Source of the DNA: a bacterium
GTDB lineage: Bacteria > Patescibacteriota > Saccharimonadia > Saccharimonadales > Saccharimonadaceae
DNA length: 64,000 nucleotides
Assembly: GCA_030530485.1 (NCBI GenBank)
Contig: JAUMUX010000002.1
Coordinates: forward strand, 1-64,000
Reading direction: 5' to 3'
The position numbers and the translations under genes were made by a program. Every line of letters starts with the position of its first letter. Positions within the stretch are counted from its first letter, which is position 1. Positions 41,350 through 51,063 of this stretch are shown in pieces. The notes beneath the pieces were generated by a model. The model did not search any database. It was not told the DNA's origin and saw nothing but the letters and a program-made list of their open reading frames with translations.

Positions 41350-42155
41350 TTACTCAACTCCATTTCGCGCGCGACATTTTCGCCAAAATATTTCACCACT
41401 AAACCATAGTATCGTCCGTCTTGCTTGATTTTTTCCAGTGCGGCGTTAATCTTTTTTTGTAAATCTTGATTATCTTTTCGAATCGCAATCGCATAATTTT
41501 CATCGCTCAGGCTGCCCGCCAAAATTTCCAGATTTTCGAAATTCGAAACATATTGCGAAGCGGGTGCGTCGTCTAAAATCACCGCATCAACACCGCCAGC
41601 CGCAAGTTCCTGCAAAACGCTCGGCGCATTCGGAAATTGCGAGATATTAACATTTTCGATTTTACTGGCTAAAGTGTCACCCGTCGTGCCCAATTGCACG
41701 CCAATTTTATTGCCCGATAACTGATATTTATTGCGAATTTTGCCATCGCGCCGCACGATAAGCCTTTGCGAAGCGGTAAAATAGGGGTCGGAAAAAAGCG
41801 CATTATGCCTGCGCTCCTCGGTTTCAGTCATTCCTGCCACCACCATATCAACCTGTCCAGATTCCAGCGCCGGCAAAAGCCCATCGAAAGACATATCCGA
41901 AATCTTCAATTCTTTGCCCAATTCTTTAGCGATTTCTTTAGCTAAATCCACGTCGAAACCGATAATTTTGCCGTTCTCTTGATATTCAAAAGGCTTAAAC
42001 CCAGCGTTGGTACCCATCACCAAATAATTTTCATTGTTCGCAAAAATTCCTTCGCGCGACATAATATCATAAAACATCCAGCCAATCATGGCAATAAAAA
42101 GGCTTAGCCCAATCAGCCAGCTCCAGCCAAAGCTCCGTTTTTTCATTTTAACCAT
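41346..42155 (-). CDS. Polar amino-acid ABC transporter binding protein
   Basis: 269 residues. An uncleaved-looking N-terminal helix (about 11-30) anchors it, with no lipobox Cys. The solute-binding domain has the SBP_bac_3 pattern VMGTNAGFKPFEYQENGKIIGFDVDLAKEIAKEL (positions about 46-79) and MSFDGLLPALESGQVDMVVAGMTETEER, with the substrate-carboxylate Arg in the latter part. Promoter TTGCGA, 17 bp, TATAAT, then 6 nt to ATG (leaderless). First gene of the import operon. Confidence 0.94.
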   Translation of the reverse strand: MVKMKKRSFGWSWLIGLSLFIAMIGWMFYDIMSREGIFANNENYLVMGTNAGFKPFEYQENGKIIGFDVDLAKEIAKELGKELKISDMSFDGLLPALESGQVDMVVAGMTETEERRHNALFSDPYFTASQRLIVRRDGKIRNKYQLSGNKIGVQLGTTGDTLASKIENVNISQFPNAPSVLQELAAGGVDAVILDDAPASQYVSNFENLEILAGSLSDENYAIAIRKDNQDLQKKINAALEKIKQDGRYYGLVVKYFGENVAREMELSK

Positions 42156-42191
42156 AAGCTTATTATATAACGTTTTGGATTTTTTCGCAAA

Positions 42192-42212
42192 ATAAAAAAC
42201 CTCGCGTGAGGT
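42192..42212 (-). terminator. Terminator after tRNA-Asn
   Basis: Hairpin ACCTC-ACGC-GAGGT (42199-42212) followed on the minus strand by TTTTTTATTTT. Confidence 0.8.
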
Positions 42213-42228
42213 CTTTTGAAATCAAATT

Positions 42229-42303
42229 TGGCTCCGGCAGCTGGGCTCGAACCAGCGACCTATTGGTTAACAGCCAACCGCTCTACCACTGAGCTATGCC
42301 GGA
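42229..42303 (-). tRNA. tRNA-Asn (GUU)
   Basis: 75 nt with encoded CCA. Acceptor TCCGGCA / TGCCGGA, discriminator G, D-arm GCTCAGTGGTAGAGC, anticodon GTT at 42269-42271 in loop CTGTTAA, T-arm GCTGG-TTCGAGC-CCAGC. Confidence 0.95.
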
Positions 42304-42358
42304 ATAATAACTTTATTATACCGTATTGTTTTCGAAAATTCAAGCTTTTTTCGAAAAA

Positions 42359-42706
42359 TTATCCCCAAATCTCATCAATTGCAGACTGGATTTTCTTCGC
42401 CGCTGCCAAATCGCCGTTTTTCGAAAAATCGTTTTGTTTCTTTTTTAAAAATTCGAAAACAAATTTTTCATCATCTTGAAATTCGCTGCGTGGCAAAATT
42501 TTTAAGCCCACCGAGCGCGCTTCGCCACGGTCTGATTTTTCCAGTTTGCCAAGAATTACTAAATTATCGATATGTTTCGCCACCGTCGCCACCGATTTAT
42601 AGCCCAAAGCGGATTGAATTTCGCGGTAAGTTGGGCTATAGCCAGTTTTCGAAATGAAGTTTTCGATATATTCGAGCACTTCGGCTTGCTTTTTAGTTAA
42701 ATTCAT
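42359..42706 (-). CDS. LexA-type HTH protein lacking the autoprotease domain
   Basis: 115 residues. Residues 1-65 match the LexA winged helix: LTKKQAEVLEYIENFISKTGYSPTYREI, then ALGYKSVATVAKHIDNLVILGKL. The rest is a short charged helical tail instead of the S24 peptidase with its Ser-Lys dyad, so it cannot be cleaved in response to RecA. Its start overlaps the stop of the LCP gene (TAATG), with AAGGA just upstream, so it is made from the surface-polysaccharide transcript. It may regulate that locus or SOS-like genes. Confidence 0.85.
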   Translation of the reverse strand: MNLTKKQAEVLEYIENFISKTGYSPTYREIQSALGYKSVATVAKHIDNLVILGKLEKSDRGEARSVGLKILPRSEFQDDEKFVFEFLKKKQNDFSKNGDLAAAKKIQSAIDEIWG

Positions 42707-44400
42707 TATTTCCTTCCCAGCACAATGATTATATCGGCGTCTTCGGCATATTCTGAAAGTCGATTTGGCAAACTGTTTTGGGCTTTTACACCATATTTCT
42801 TTTCTAATTTTGTGATTGTTGCGCTTTTGTTTGAATTGACAGCATAAATTTCATCCACTTCATAATCTGAAGTTGGCGCCGAATCAATTTTCGTCACATT
42901 ATAGCCTTCATCTTCTAAAATATCTTTTTGCTCAGCCGCCAAACCAGAAATCGAAGTGCCGTTTAAAACCACAATTTTGGCATTTTCTTGCGAAACTTCA
43001 TCGCTCAAGGTGGTTTTTTTGATGTGCGCGCGAATATCGCTATAATCGTAGGTTCCCGCTTTTGGAATCACCGCGCTAATGGCGCCAATCGAGCCCGTGG
43101 TGAAGTAGCTTTTCGAAGAATCTTCGTCGTTAATTAGCGGAATCGAAGTCATCGAATTGCCGTTGAATTTTTCAGCCAAATTCGCCGCAGTTTGAAGTTC
43201 GGAATATTCAAAAGAAGTTTTGATATTATTGCCGAGACTGGTGATAATACCAATCAAAGCCGCAGGGCTAAATTTCTGCTCGTTTACTTTCGAAAGTGTC
43301 GCTTTGATGACTTTTTGTTGATTGCGTTCACGGTCGAAATTCGAATTACTCAAGCCGATTCCACCTTCCGAGCCGCGCGCTCGTGAAAACGCCAAGGCAG
43401 TTTCGCCATCCATATGATAAGTTTTGCCACTTTGGTAATCGATTTTTGTCGCGACATCATAAACCCGCGAAGCGCCGTCGTAAGCTTCCACCAAAACATC
43501 AATACCGCCAACCGCGTTGACCGAATCGATCACCACTTGCCAATTACCGTGAACCACATATTGAATATCTAAGCCCAAAACTTCTTTGGCAGTTTGCGCA
43601 AGCGCATTTTGGCCAGCTTTTTCAGCATCTTCTTTGCTTGAGCCAGAATTTAAGGCGTCATAATATCCACAGCCATAAGTTTCGTTAAGCTTACCAGCGG
43701 TTGTTCCCAGCCAGCTTGAGCAAGTGTGGCGCACGTAAAGGTCGCGCGGTAATGAAATCGTATAGGTTTTGCCCGTTTCTTGGTTAGCTGAAATAACCAT
43801 AATCGAATCGGCCAATTCTTGCCCGTCCCAGCCTTCTGGAGATGTACCAAAAATCAGAATATTCGTGCGACCTTGTTCGTCAGTTTTAAGCTTACCTTTT
43901 GAGCTCAAAATATCCAATAAATTACCGTTGGCTATTCCCGACCTCTGGAGATAATCATAAATTTTCCAGCCACCAAAAAGCACCAAAGCTAAAAAGATTA
44001 AACCAAAAATCCGACCAATCTTTCGCTTTCGCTTCAACTGTTGGAGCGAAAGTGGCTTGCGACCTTTTCTAGTTCGCTTTTGGTTGATTTTTTCGAGTTT
44101 TTTGCGTAGTTTTAGTTCTTTTTTATTAGCTCGATTTTTGCTTGAAACTGGTGTATCAGCTTGAAAATCATCCTCAATTTCTAAATTTGCAATCGCATCG
44201 TTAAGATTGGTGTAGGGGTTTTCCACAGGTTTAATCGACCTGCGATTTTCCATTCTTTGCAAATTTTTTTCAACTTTTTTGTGTCGCGATGAAACCGCCG
44301 CCGAGTTTTGCTTAGGCGCATTTAAATTTCCCTTCTCGACCGACTGAGTTGTTCTTCTGCGTGGCTTAAAACCATCGATTGACTGCTGATTTTTTTTCAT
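42706..44400 (-). CDS. LytR-CpsA-Psr (LCP) family glycopolymer ligase
   Basis: 564 residues. A long basic cytoplasmic start (about 1-135), one membrane helix (about 136-156, IFGLIFLALVLFGGWKIYDYL), then the LCP domain with TNILIFGT, ADSIMVIS, SLPRDLYV, HMDGETALAFSRAR and DRERNQQKVI, and a C-terminal LytR_C domain (IVVLNGTSISGLAAEQ). LCP enzymes move glycopolymers from lipid carriers to peptidoglycan. As the end gene of the polysaccharide cluster it is the likely attachment enzyme. Extended -10 TG-A-TACAAT and AAAGG before ATG. Confidence 0.95.
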   Translation of the reverse strand: MKKNQQSIDGFKPRRRTTQSVEKGNLNAPKQNSAAVSSRHKKVEKNLQRMENRRSIKPVENPYTNLNDAIANLEIEDDFQADTPVSSKNRANKKELKLRKKLEKINQKRTRKGRKPLSLQQLKRKRKIGRIFGLIFLALVLFGGWKIYDYLQRSGIANGNLLDILSSKGKLKTDEQGRTNILIFGTSPEGWDGQELADSIMVISANQETGKTYTISLPRDLYVRHTCSSWLGTTAGKLNETYGCGYYDALNSGSSKEDAEKAGQNALAQTAKEVLGLDIQYVVHGNWQVVIDSVNAVGGIDVLVEAYDGASRVYDVATKIDYQSGKTYHMDGETALAFSRARGSEGGIGLSNSNFDRERNQQKVIKATLSKVNEQKFSPAALIGIITSLGNNIKTSFEYSELQTAANLAEKFNGNSMTSIPLINDEDSSKSYFTTGSIGAISAVIPKAGTYDYSDIRAHIKKTTLSDEVSQENAKIVVLNGTSISGLAAEQKDILEDEGYNVTKIDSAPTSDYEVDEIYAVNSNKSATITKLEKKYGVKAQNSLPNRLSEYAEDADIIIVLGRK

Positions 44401-44436
44401 AACCTTTTTCTATTGTATCAAATAGCGCGTTTTATT

Positions 44437-45822
44437 TCAATTTTTATCAGCAAAAATAATCGCTAAAATTAAGTAAATATGAAGCGCGTTCGGTAAGCCG
44501 CCAAAGAAAATCCATTGCACCAAAAAAGCCGCCAAAATCGCCCATTTCCACTTTTTATCCTTAGTAGAATAAATAAAACCGCAAATAATTGCCGCAAAAA
44601 CCGCCAAGCCAATCGCGCCCAGCTCCAGCAAAATCGAAAGATATTCGTTCTGAACAATTTCCGCCGAGCTGGAAGTTTCGCCCGTGGTTTTATAAATTGC
44701 CATGCCCGCGCCGCCCGCGCCCGCGCCAAAAACGGTTGTGAATGGATTTCGTAGCCAAGTTCGAATCGCCAAATTCGAAAGTTTAGTGCGCTCGTCGGTA
44801 GATTTTTCGACATAACCATCAAAAGCGGCTTCTTTTGGCTGATTTTCGTTTTCTGAATTTTCCGCTTTTTTCTCTGTTTCTGTCACTTCACTTTCAGAAT
44901 TTTCCACAGGTTTTTCCACAGATTTTGGCAATTCAATTTTGCCCAGACTCATCTGATTAACACTTTTCGCGATTGAATCATAAAATCCATCCGTCACGCG
45001 CGGATTTAGCTCCGTAAAAATGGCGTGCCAAATCATTCCGCTCAAAAAAGCACTCGCCACCAAAGCCACGCTCACCACCAAATTTCGCCAAATTTTAATT
45101 TTCGAAAACTTTTGATTAGCGAAAATCAACACTAAAATCGCCACGCCAAGCGCAAAAATTGCGCCACGCGAAAGGGTTAAATATAGCGCCAGTAAATCAA
45201 GCCACAATATCCAACTTTCGAATTTCGAAGCGGTTTTCGAAAATTGTTTATGTAGCAAAATCAAGATTGGCGCAAGCAGCAGGCTGCCAAAAAATTGCGG
45301 TTCGATAGCAAAAACGCTCGGGCGCACAAAGCCGAAACCGCTCGCCACGCAGCCTCTGCACAATCCCCAATCAAACCAAGCGCCATAAGCCACCTGCAAA
45401 ATTACCAAAATTGCCATCGCGAGTGAACTGATGAAGAATATTTTTGCAAGTTTCGGCATAATTTTTGATAAATTTTTGAAGCTCAAAATTGCCAAAAAAT
45501 CCAACCAAAGCACAAACCAAACTCCGCCGGTCAAAACGGTGCGTAGTGGATTTTCAGAGCCAATAATCGAGAAAATATTCCATAAAATGAAGATTTCAGT
45601 CAGCCAAACTGCGCGGCTCGCAAATAATTTCTCGCGATTTTGCCAGATGTGCGGCAAGCCCACCAGCGCCAAAACCACGATGTAAATCATCGGTAAAGAA
45701 AACTCCAGATTTGCGCCTTCCGCTTGACCAAAATGAAAATTCGGCAAATATGAAAACCACACCACAACTGGCGCCAAAAGTAAAACTCGCTCCAGCCAAG
45801 TGGCTTTTTTATTTTTTGGCAT
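44437..45822 (-). CDS. O-antigen polymerase/ligase-like (Wzy/WaaL) membrane protein
   Basis: 461 residues with about 11 membrane helices and one long external loop (about 300-385) rich in Glu, Lys and Asn, followed by NPFTTVFGAGAGGAGMAIYK and QNEYLSILLELGAIGL, which are typical of the Wzy_C family. It would join repeat units or ligate the glycan. ATG 45822 has GAGGAAAAAT upstream, preferred over a longer frame that runs back across the neighbouring glycosyltransferase gene (14-nt overlap remains). Confidence 0.88.
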   Translation of the reverse strand: MPKNKKATWLERVLLLAPVVVWFSYLPNFHFGQAEGANLEFSLPMIYIVVLALVGLPHIWQNREKLFASRAVWLTEIFILWNIFSIIGSENPLRTVLTGGVWFVLWLDFLAILSFKNLSKIMPKLAKIFFISSLAMAILVILQVAYGAWFDWGLCRGCVASGFGFVRPSVFAIEPQFFGSLLLAPILILLHKQFSKTASKFESWILWLDLLALYLTLSRGAIFALGVAILVLIFANQKFSKIKIWRNLVVSVALVASAFLSGMIWHAIFTELNPRVTDGFYDSIAKSVNQMSLGKIELPKSVEKPVENSESEVTETEKKAENSENENQPKEAAFDGYVEKSTDERTKLSNLAIRTWLRNPFTTVFGAGAGGAGMAIYKTTGETSSSAEIVQNEYLSILLELGAIGLAVFAAIICGFIYSTKDKKWKWAILAAFLVQWIFFGGLPNALHIYLILAIIFADKN

Positions 45823-46930
45823 ATTTTTCCTCGATAAATTCGGCAAATATTTGCTTGAAATTTTGCTCACTAAACTGATGAGCGGTTTTCGAAATCGCCC
45901 GTGCTTCGAAATGCGTATTTTCGAAATTCGAAAGCGCTTTTTCGAGTGCCTCAGCGGTTTGTTCGTCGAAAAAAATGCCATTTTTGCCTTCAATAATATA
46001 ATCGAGAGCGCCACCCTTTCGCAAAGCTACCACAGGCGTGCCCGCCGCCAGCGCTTCAATCGGCGCGATACCAAAAGGCTCCAAACTCGGAAAAATAAAA
46101 CCGCGGGCGCCTTCAACCAATTTCGCCAGCTCGCTCACATCTTGAATTGGCGGAATAAATTCGATATTTTCAGCGCCTTCCGCCATTTTGACCAGTTTTT
46201 GATGCTCCGCACCACCGCCGACTAACTTCAATTTTAGACCATTCTTCTTAAAAACTTCAACCGCCAAATCGAGCCGTTTCCAATTGACTTGACGTGAAGT
46301 TGAGATAAAATAATCCTCTTTTTTCTCTTCTAATTTGAATTTTTCGATTTCGACGGGCGGAAAAATCACACTCGATTCGCGCTGATAATATTTGGTAATC
46401 TCATCTTGAGAATAACTTGAATTAGCAATTAAAAAATCTGGCATTTGCGCAATTTTATAATCTTTTTTACGCATTGGATTGATTAACAGCTTAAAAAAGA
46501 ATCGCACCAAAAAATTCAATTTGCCAAAACCTGAATTTGTGATGTAATCATCATACATTCCCCAATAATACTGAGTTGGCGGACCTTGCAAATAGCTGAC
46601 GTGAAGCTGATTTGAATTAGTTTTTACACCTTTACTTTCGGCGCAACAAATCGAAATTACCACATCAAATTCGCTTAAATCCAGCCGCGAAAAATAGATA
46701 TTTCGAAGCGGACCAAGAATTTTTCGAAAACGACTCGGGAAGAAATTCAGCCAGCCCGTGCGAACATCTTTGCCCACAAACCAGCTAACCTCCTTTTCGG
46801 AATATTGCGAAGTAAAAATTGGCGCTTTAGGAAAAATATCACTGATGTTTTTCACTACTTTTTCGGCGCCACCGTAAGTGGTTAGCCAATCTGTTACGAT
46901 GGCGATTTTCGCCTGATTTAGCCTGCTCAT
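45809..46930 (-). CDS. GT4-family glycosyltransferase
   Basis: 373 residues in the GT-B fold. N-terminal domain with TDWLTTYGGAEKVVKNI; C-terminal donor-binding domain with FISTSRQVNWKRLDLAVEVF, and FPSLEPFGIAPIEALAAGTPVVALRKGG containing the retaining E-x7-E motif. It should transfer an early sugar of the polysaccharide. It begins one base after the stop of the initiating sugar transferase. Confidence 0.92.
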   Translation of the reverse strand: MSRLNQAKIAIVTDWLTTYGGAEKVVKNISDIFPKAPIFTSQYSEKEVSWFVGKDVRTGWLNFFPSRFRKILGPLRNIYFSRLDLSEFDVVISICCAESKGVKTNSNQLHVSYLQGPPTQYYWGMYDDYITNSGFGKLNFLVRFFFKLLINPMRKKDYKIAQMPDFLIANSSYSQDEITKYYQRESSVIFPPVEIEKFKLEEKKEDYFISTSRQVNWKRLDLAVEVFKKNGLKLKLVGGGAEHQKLVKMAEGAENIEFIPPIQDVSELAKLVEGARGFIFPSLEPFGIAPIEALAAGTPVVALRKGGALDYIIEGKNGIFFDEQTAEALEKALSNFENTHFEARAISKTAHQFSEQNFKQIFAEFIEEKYAKK

Positions 46931-48349
46931 TTATTTAGCTCCTCGGCGAAAAAGCACACTCGCCACGGTTTTGAAAAGAATCTGAATATCCAAAAGAATC
47001 GACCAGTTTTGCACATAATAAACGTCCAGTCGGCGGCGCTCTTCAAAGCTAATATCGCGCCGTCCAGAAACCTGAGCCAAACCCGTCACGCCCGATTTAA
47101 CCGCCAAAATAATATCCTTCTTTTTGTGCTGATTGATTTCTTGCGGAATCAGCGCACGCGGACCGACCAGCGAAATATCACCCCGAACCACATTGAAGAG
47201 CTGCGGCAATTCGTCAATCGAAGAAGCGCGCAAAAATTTGCCGATTTTTGTCACACGTGGGTCGTCTTTGAGCTGGTCGCCGTTTTGGCGGTAGATTTTC
47301 GAAAGTTCAGGCTTGCCCATTTTTTCGAAAGCCTCTTCAGGCGTTAAGCCATCGAATTCCGCCTTTTGCGAACGGAATTTATAGATGTAAAATTCCCGAT
47401 TAAAGCGGGTTAAACGCACTTGACGAAAGAAAATCGATTCGCGCGGTGCGGTGATTTTCATCAAAATCGCCACCAAAATCATCACTGGGCTGGCTAAAAT
47501 TAAGCCCAAAACGCCCAAAATCAAATCCATTGCTCGCTTGTAAAATTGCCCAATGCCAAAAAGTTTAGTAACTTTAATATCAATTATCGGCAAACCACCC
47601 ACGATTTCAACCGTATTTAACTGCGAAAGCAAGCGGTCTTGCTGCGGCACAAACATATACGAAATATGCTTTTCAATCGCAAAATTATAAATTTCTTCGC
47701 TTCGAAGATTGTCGGTGTGAATAATAATTTCGGGTTTAGTTTTCGAAATCGCTTCTTTAAAACTGGCAAAATGGCGCGGGCAATCTTTTTTTGGCAAAAA
47801 TTCTGGCTTCGAAACCATCCCGATTAAATCGTATCCATAATCAATATTATTGATGAAAAATTCCGCCAGCTCGGTTGAGCGTGAATTACTACCCACCAGC
47901 AAAACTTTGTTTCGCCCAATACCGCCACGAAGCAACATTCGGTTTAAAATTCGCACCAATTCGCGACCAGCAATCATCGTCATAAAGTTGATAATCACAA
48001 AATAAACTGGAATAATTCGCGCTGGAAAAACTTGCTCATCGGCAAAATAACCAAAGGTGATTAGCGCCATAATGGTGATAATCGAAGCGATAAAAACGCG
48101 CCCATATTCGCGCGGGCGATAGAGATAAATTGCGCGGTCATAGAGCCCGGAAATCCGATTCACCACCAGCCAAATCGGCACAAAAGAAATCGCCATAATC
48201 AAAAAGTTAATCGTATGTGCTTCGAAATAAAATAGTCGGCTGTCGAAATTGATTCGAAAATAATAAGCCAAAAATAATGAAAAAACTACCGCCAAGACAT
48301 CTGTGATAATCATTGCGATTCGCAAGAAAAATGATTTATCGTATTTCAT
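46931..48349 (-). CDS. Polyprenyl-phosphate sugar-1-phosphate transferase (WbaP/WcaJ-like)
   Basis: 472 residues. Four N-terminal membrane helices (about 10-125), a nucleotide-binding-like region (KVLLVGSNSRSTELAEFF), a fifth helix, and the catalytic domain with FRQVRLTRFNREFYIYKFRS, LRASSIDELPQLFNVVRGDISLVGPR and SGRRDISFEERRRLDVYY. It starts the glycan by putting the first sugar phosphate on undecaprenyl phosphate. Leaderless promoter TTGCAC (48379-48384), 17 bp, TAAAAT (48356-48361), 6 nt before ATG. The first 134 codons and this promoter are repeated at 57269 onward; this copy is the intact one. Confidence 0.95.
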   Translation of the reverse strand: MKYDKSFFLRIAMIITDVLAVVFSLFLAYYFRINFDSRLFYFEAHTINFLIMAISFVPIWLVVNRISGLYDRAIYLYRPREYGRVFIASIITIMALITFGYFADEQVFPARIIPVYFVIINFMTMIAGRELVRILNRMLLRGGIGRNKVLLVGSNSRSTELAEFFINNIDYGYDLIGMVSKPEFLPKKDCPRHFASFKEAISKTKPEIIIHTDNLRSEEIYNFAIEKHISYMFVPQQDRLLSQLNTVEIVGGLPIIDIKVTKLFGIGQFYKRAMDLILGVLGLILASPVMILVAILMKITAPRESIFFRQVRLTRFNREFYIYKFRSQKAEFDGLTPEEAFEKMGKPELSKIYRQNGDQLKDDPRVTKIGKFLRASSIDELPQLFNVVRGDISLVGPRALIPQEINQHKKKDIILAVKSGVTGLAQVSGRRDISFEERRRLDVYYVQNWSILLDIQILFKTVASVLFRRGAK

Positions 48350-48469
48350 GATTATATTTTAACAAGAAAAAGCTACTGGTGCAAGGTGGAATAATAAACT
48401 GTCCAAAATAGCTAATTATTTCGTAAAATGTTATAATAAATCCACAGCCAAAATGCTGAAAGGAAATCA

Positions 48470-49066
48470 ATGGAAAAGGAAATTAAGCTTGAATATGGCG
48501 GAATTGCTCAAAGCATCGCCCCTATGGGAATTGTGATGGCGTGTTTTTCGCTTGTTTATTCAATTTGGTTTGGTTTCGCCTGGGGAGAAATCGGCTGGCT
48601 GGTTTTTACAGTAATCATTCTCTGTAATTTTTATATCGTTGTAAAAAGTATAAAAAATATCCAGCACGCAAATCAATTCGAAGCTCATGAAACCGCAGAT
48701 GGGCTGCGAATCACCAAACAGATGGGAATATTGAGCGGAACCAGCTATTCCGTTATTTGGATTTTAGTTTTCATATTATTCTTTTCTAAACAAGAAAGGA
48801 TTATTTTCCCGATGGTAACTTTGATTATTGGCTTACATTTTCTGCCGCAAGCCAAAATTATGCGGCGAAAAATCGATTATTTCGTGGCACCTTTTCCGAT
48901 ATTTTCTGCAGGTTTAGCTCTTTATCTGGCTTTTAATAGCGATATAAATTGGATTTTTCTTGGTGCAGTCGCTGGAATTGGCGGCTCAATCGCTACAACT
49001 ATTTACGGTTTTTATTTATTAGCTGTTTACAAAAAGATTGCAAATAAATTTAATATTCCTTATTAA
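48470..49066 (+). CDS. Unknown six-helix membrane protein
   Basis: 198 residues with six predicted helices in pairs (about 16-32, 40-60, 90-110, 116-130, 140-158, 162-185). Between helices 2 and 3 there is a soluble piece (NIQHANQFEAHETADGLRITKQ). A TATAAT box and AAAGGA before ATG are present. It is transcribed opposite to the glycan genes around it. No family recognised; no active-site pattern obvious. Confidence 0.8.
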   Translation: MEKEIKLEYGGIAQSIAPMGIVMACFSLVYSIWFGFAWGEIGWLVFTVIILCNFYIVVKSIKNIQHANQFEAHETADGLRITKQMGILSGTSYSVIWILVFILFFSKQERIIFPMVTLIIGLHFLPQAKIMRRKIDYFVAPFPIFSAGLALYLAFNSDINWIFLGAVAGIGGSIATTIYGFYLLAVYKKIANKFNIPY

Positions 49067-49098
49067 AATAAAACGCACTCAATAAAGAGCGCGTCAGA

Positions 49099-49974
49099 TT
49101 ATTTGAGCAGGCGCAGCAAATACTTACCATACTCATTTTTACAAAGAGGCTCTGCCAGCTTTTCCAGCTTTTCTTTCGAAATCCAGCCTTTTCGAAAGGC
49201 GATTTCTTCGAGATTCGCCACCTGAACATTTTGCAGACGCTGCACGGTTTCGATATATTGCGAAGCTTCGAGCAGACTTTCATGCGTGCCCGTATCCAGC
49301 CAAGCAAAACCGCGACCAAGCAATTCAACCGACAAGTTATTTTGCTCCAGATAAGCTTTATTCACATCGGTAATTTCCAATTCACCGCGCGGACTTGGTT
49401 TAATATTTTTGGCAATTTCTACAACTTTATTATTGTAGAAATACAAGCCTGTCGCCGCGTAATTCGAGCGAGGATACTCTGGCTTTTCTTCAACCGAAAT
49501 CGCATTCATATCCTCGTCAAATTCAATCACGCCAAAGCGCTCTGGGTCTTTGACTTGGTAGCCAAAAATTACCGCTCCAGCTTTTTTGCGCTCGATTTTA
49601 GTGCGAGCGCTCCGCAGCTTATCGGTAAATCCCTGTCCGTGGAAGACATTGTCTCCCAGAATCAAAGCCACATTGTCATCACCGATAAATTCCTCACCGA
49701 TGATAAAGGCCTGCGCCAATCCGTCGGGACTCGGCTGCTCCGCATAAGAAAGCTCAATTCCAAATTCAGAACCGTCTTGGAGCAATTCTTTAAAGCGTGG
49801 CAAATCCTGCGGCGTAGAAATAATCAAAATTTCACGAACACCCGCCAGCATAAGCGTCGAAAGCGGATAATAAATCATCGGCTTGTCGTAAATCGGCATA
49901 AGCTGCTTGGAAGCAGCGCGAGTTAGCGGATACAGACGTGTGCCCGACCCGCCCGCAAGAATGATTCCTTTCAT
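49099..49974 (-). CDS. rmlA: Glucose-1-phosphate thymidylyltransferase (RmlA)
   Basis: 291 residues, standard length. Nucleotidyltransferase motif [38 protein letters not shown] and the substrate region [19 protein letters not shown], ending in [13 protein letters not shown]. It makes dTDP-glucose, the first step to dTDP-rhamnose and related sugars. rmlBCD are not in the window. Extended -10 TG-A-TATAAT near 50023-50028 and AAGGAGG 7 nt before ATG. Confidence 0.96.
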   Translation of the reverse strand: MKGIILAGGSGTRLYPLTRAASKQLMPIYDKPMIYYPLSTLMLAGVREILIISTPQDLPRFKELLQDGSEFGIELSYAEQPSPDGLAQAFIIGEEFIGDDNVALILGDNVFHGQGFTDKLRSARTKIERKKAGAVIFGYQVKDPERFGVIEFDEDMNAISVEEKPEYPRSNYAATGLYFYNNKVVEIAKNIKPSPRGELEITDVNKAYLEQNNLSVELLGRGFAWLDTGTHESLLEASQYIETVQRLQNVQVANLEEIAFRKGWISKEKLEKLAEPLCKNEYGKYLLRLLK

Positions 49975-50067
49975 TTTGGAACCTCCTTATAAAATTACTA
50001 ATAGTTAAACTATCGTTTTTTAATTATATCATAAAAAACGAATATTTTCAATTATTATAACATAATC

Positions 50068-51063
50068 CTAATGTTTAATTTTGAGCAAATCTTTAATTCG
50101 ATTTACTTGCTTTAGTGGCAAACCGTGGTATAAAATGCTTGAAATATACTGGTTCGAAACAGCTTTCGAAGCTTGAATTCGACGGCGCTTTTTGAGCGAT
50201 TTCGGCATTAAAACTAAACTCTGCCCCAAACCTTTTAGCGCAAATTTTAGTCCGCCTTTTGGAATTTGATAGAAAATAAACGCCGTATAAACCAACATAA
50301 ATTTTGGCAACATCCACCAAATCATCGGCGAAGGCACATTTTTCCAAAAAACTTGCGGTAAATTTTTGAAAACTTGATTGATAGTGAAACCTGGGATTTT
50401 CGAACTCGTTGCTGAATGTTTATGCCAAACTACTGCCGATTTTTCATACCAAACCTTAAATCCCGCCAGTTGCATTCGCCAATCAATATCGACATCTTCG
50501 TTGTAAGCGAAAAAATCTTCGTCGAAAAAGCCAATCGTTTCGAAAACCTTCGCGCGGTAAAGTGTGGCGCCACCCGTAGCACCAAAAACCAGCCCGCTTT
50601 CTGGCGCGTTAGCTTTTGGTCCGTTTTCGTTGCGTAACATCGGAATGCCCCAAGTTGAATAAACATCGCCCGCATCATCAATCAATTCGCCAGTTTTATC
50701 CAGCATTAAACTGGTTACCGCACCAATTTCTGGCGATTTTTCGAGCGGCTTCAATAAATTTTCCAGCCATTCAGGCTCAGCATTCGCGTCATTATTTAAC
50801 AAAACGATATTTTCGAAATTATTTTCGAGCGCCCATTTGATACCAATATTCACGCCACCAGTAAAGCCCGTATTCTTTTTTTCTTTTCGAAAATGCAGAT
50901 TCGGTATTTCGATTTTCGAAAGTTCTTCAATCGAATTATCCTGCGAACCGTTATCAATCAAATAAATTTCGAAATCTTGAACCGTCTGTTTCGAAAGCGC
51001 CGCTAAGCATTTTTTGGTGTCTCGCCAACCGTTATAATTTAAAATTACGATTGCCGTTTTCAT
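50068..51063 (-). CDS. GT2 glycosyltransferase (rhamnosyltransferase-like)
   Basis: 331 residues. GT-A fold with AIVILNYNGWRDTKKCL, the donor DxD region VLLNNDANAEPEWL, GATGGATLYRAKVFETIGFFDEDFFAYNEDVDIDWRMQLAGF (positions about 180-221, with the catalytic Glu-Asp), then a C-terminal amphipathic or membrane segment around 250-270. The pattern suits WbbL-type dTDP-rhamnosyltransferases, in line with nearby rmlA. It overlaps the preceding GT2 gene by 4 nt (ATGA). Confidence 0.92.
   Translation of the reverse strand: MKTAIVILNYNGWRDTKKCLAALSKQTVQDFEIYLIDNGSQDNSIEELSKIEIPNLHFRKEKKNTGFTGGVNIGIKWALENNFENIVLLNNDANAEPEWLENLLKPLEKSPEIGAVTSLMLDKTGELIDDAGDVYSTWGIPMLRNENGPKANAPESGLVFGATGGATLYRAKVFETIGFFDEDFFAYNEDVDIDWRMQLAGFKVWYEKSAVVWHKHSATSSKIPGFTINQVFKNLPQVFWKNVPSPMIWWMLPKFMLVYTAFIFYQIPKGGLKFALKGLGQSLVLMPKSLKKRRRIQASKAVSNQYISSILYHGLPLKQVNRIKDLLKIKH

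Noticed and set aside
42359-42706. Truncated lexA as a pseudogene
   Set aside because: The frame ends with a clean stop after a coherent helical tail, has a good ribosome site and coupling, and no S24 remnant follows downstream.
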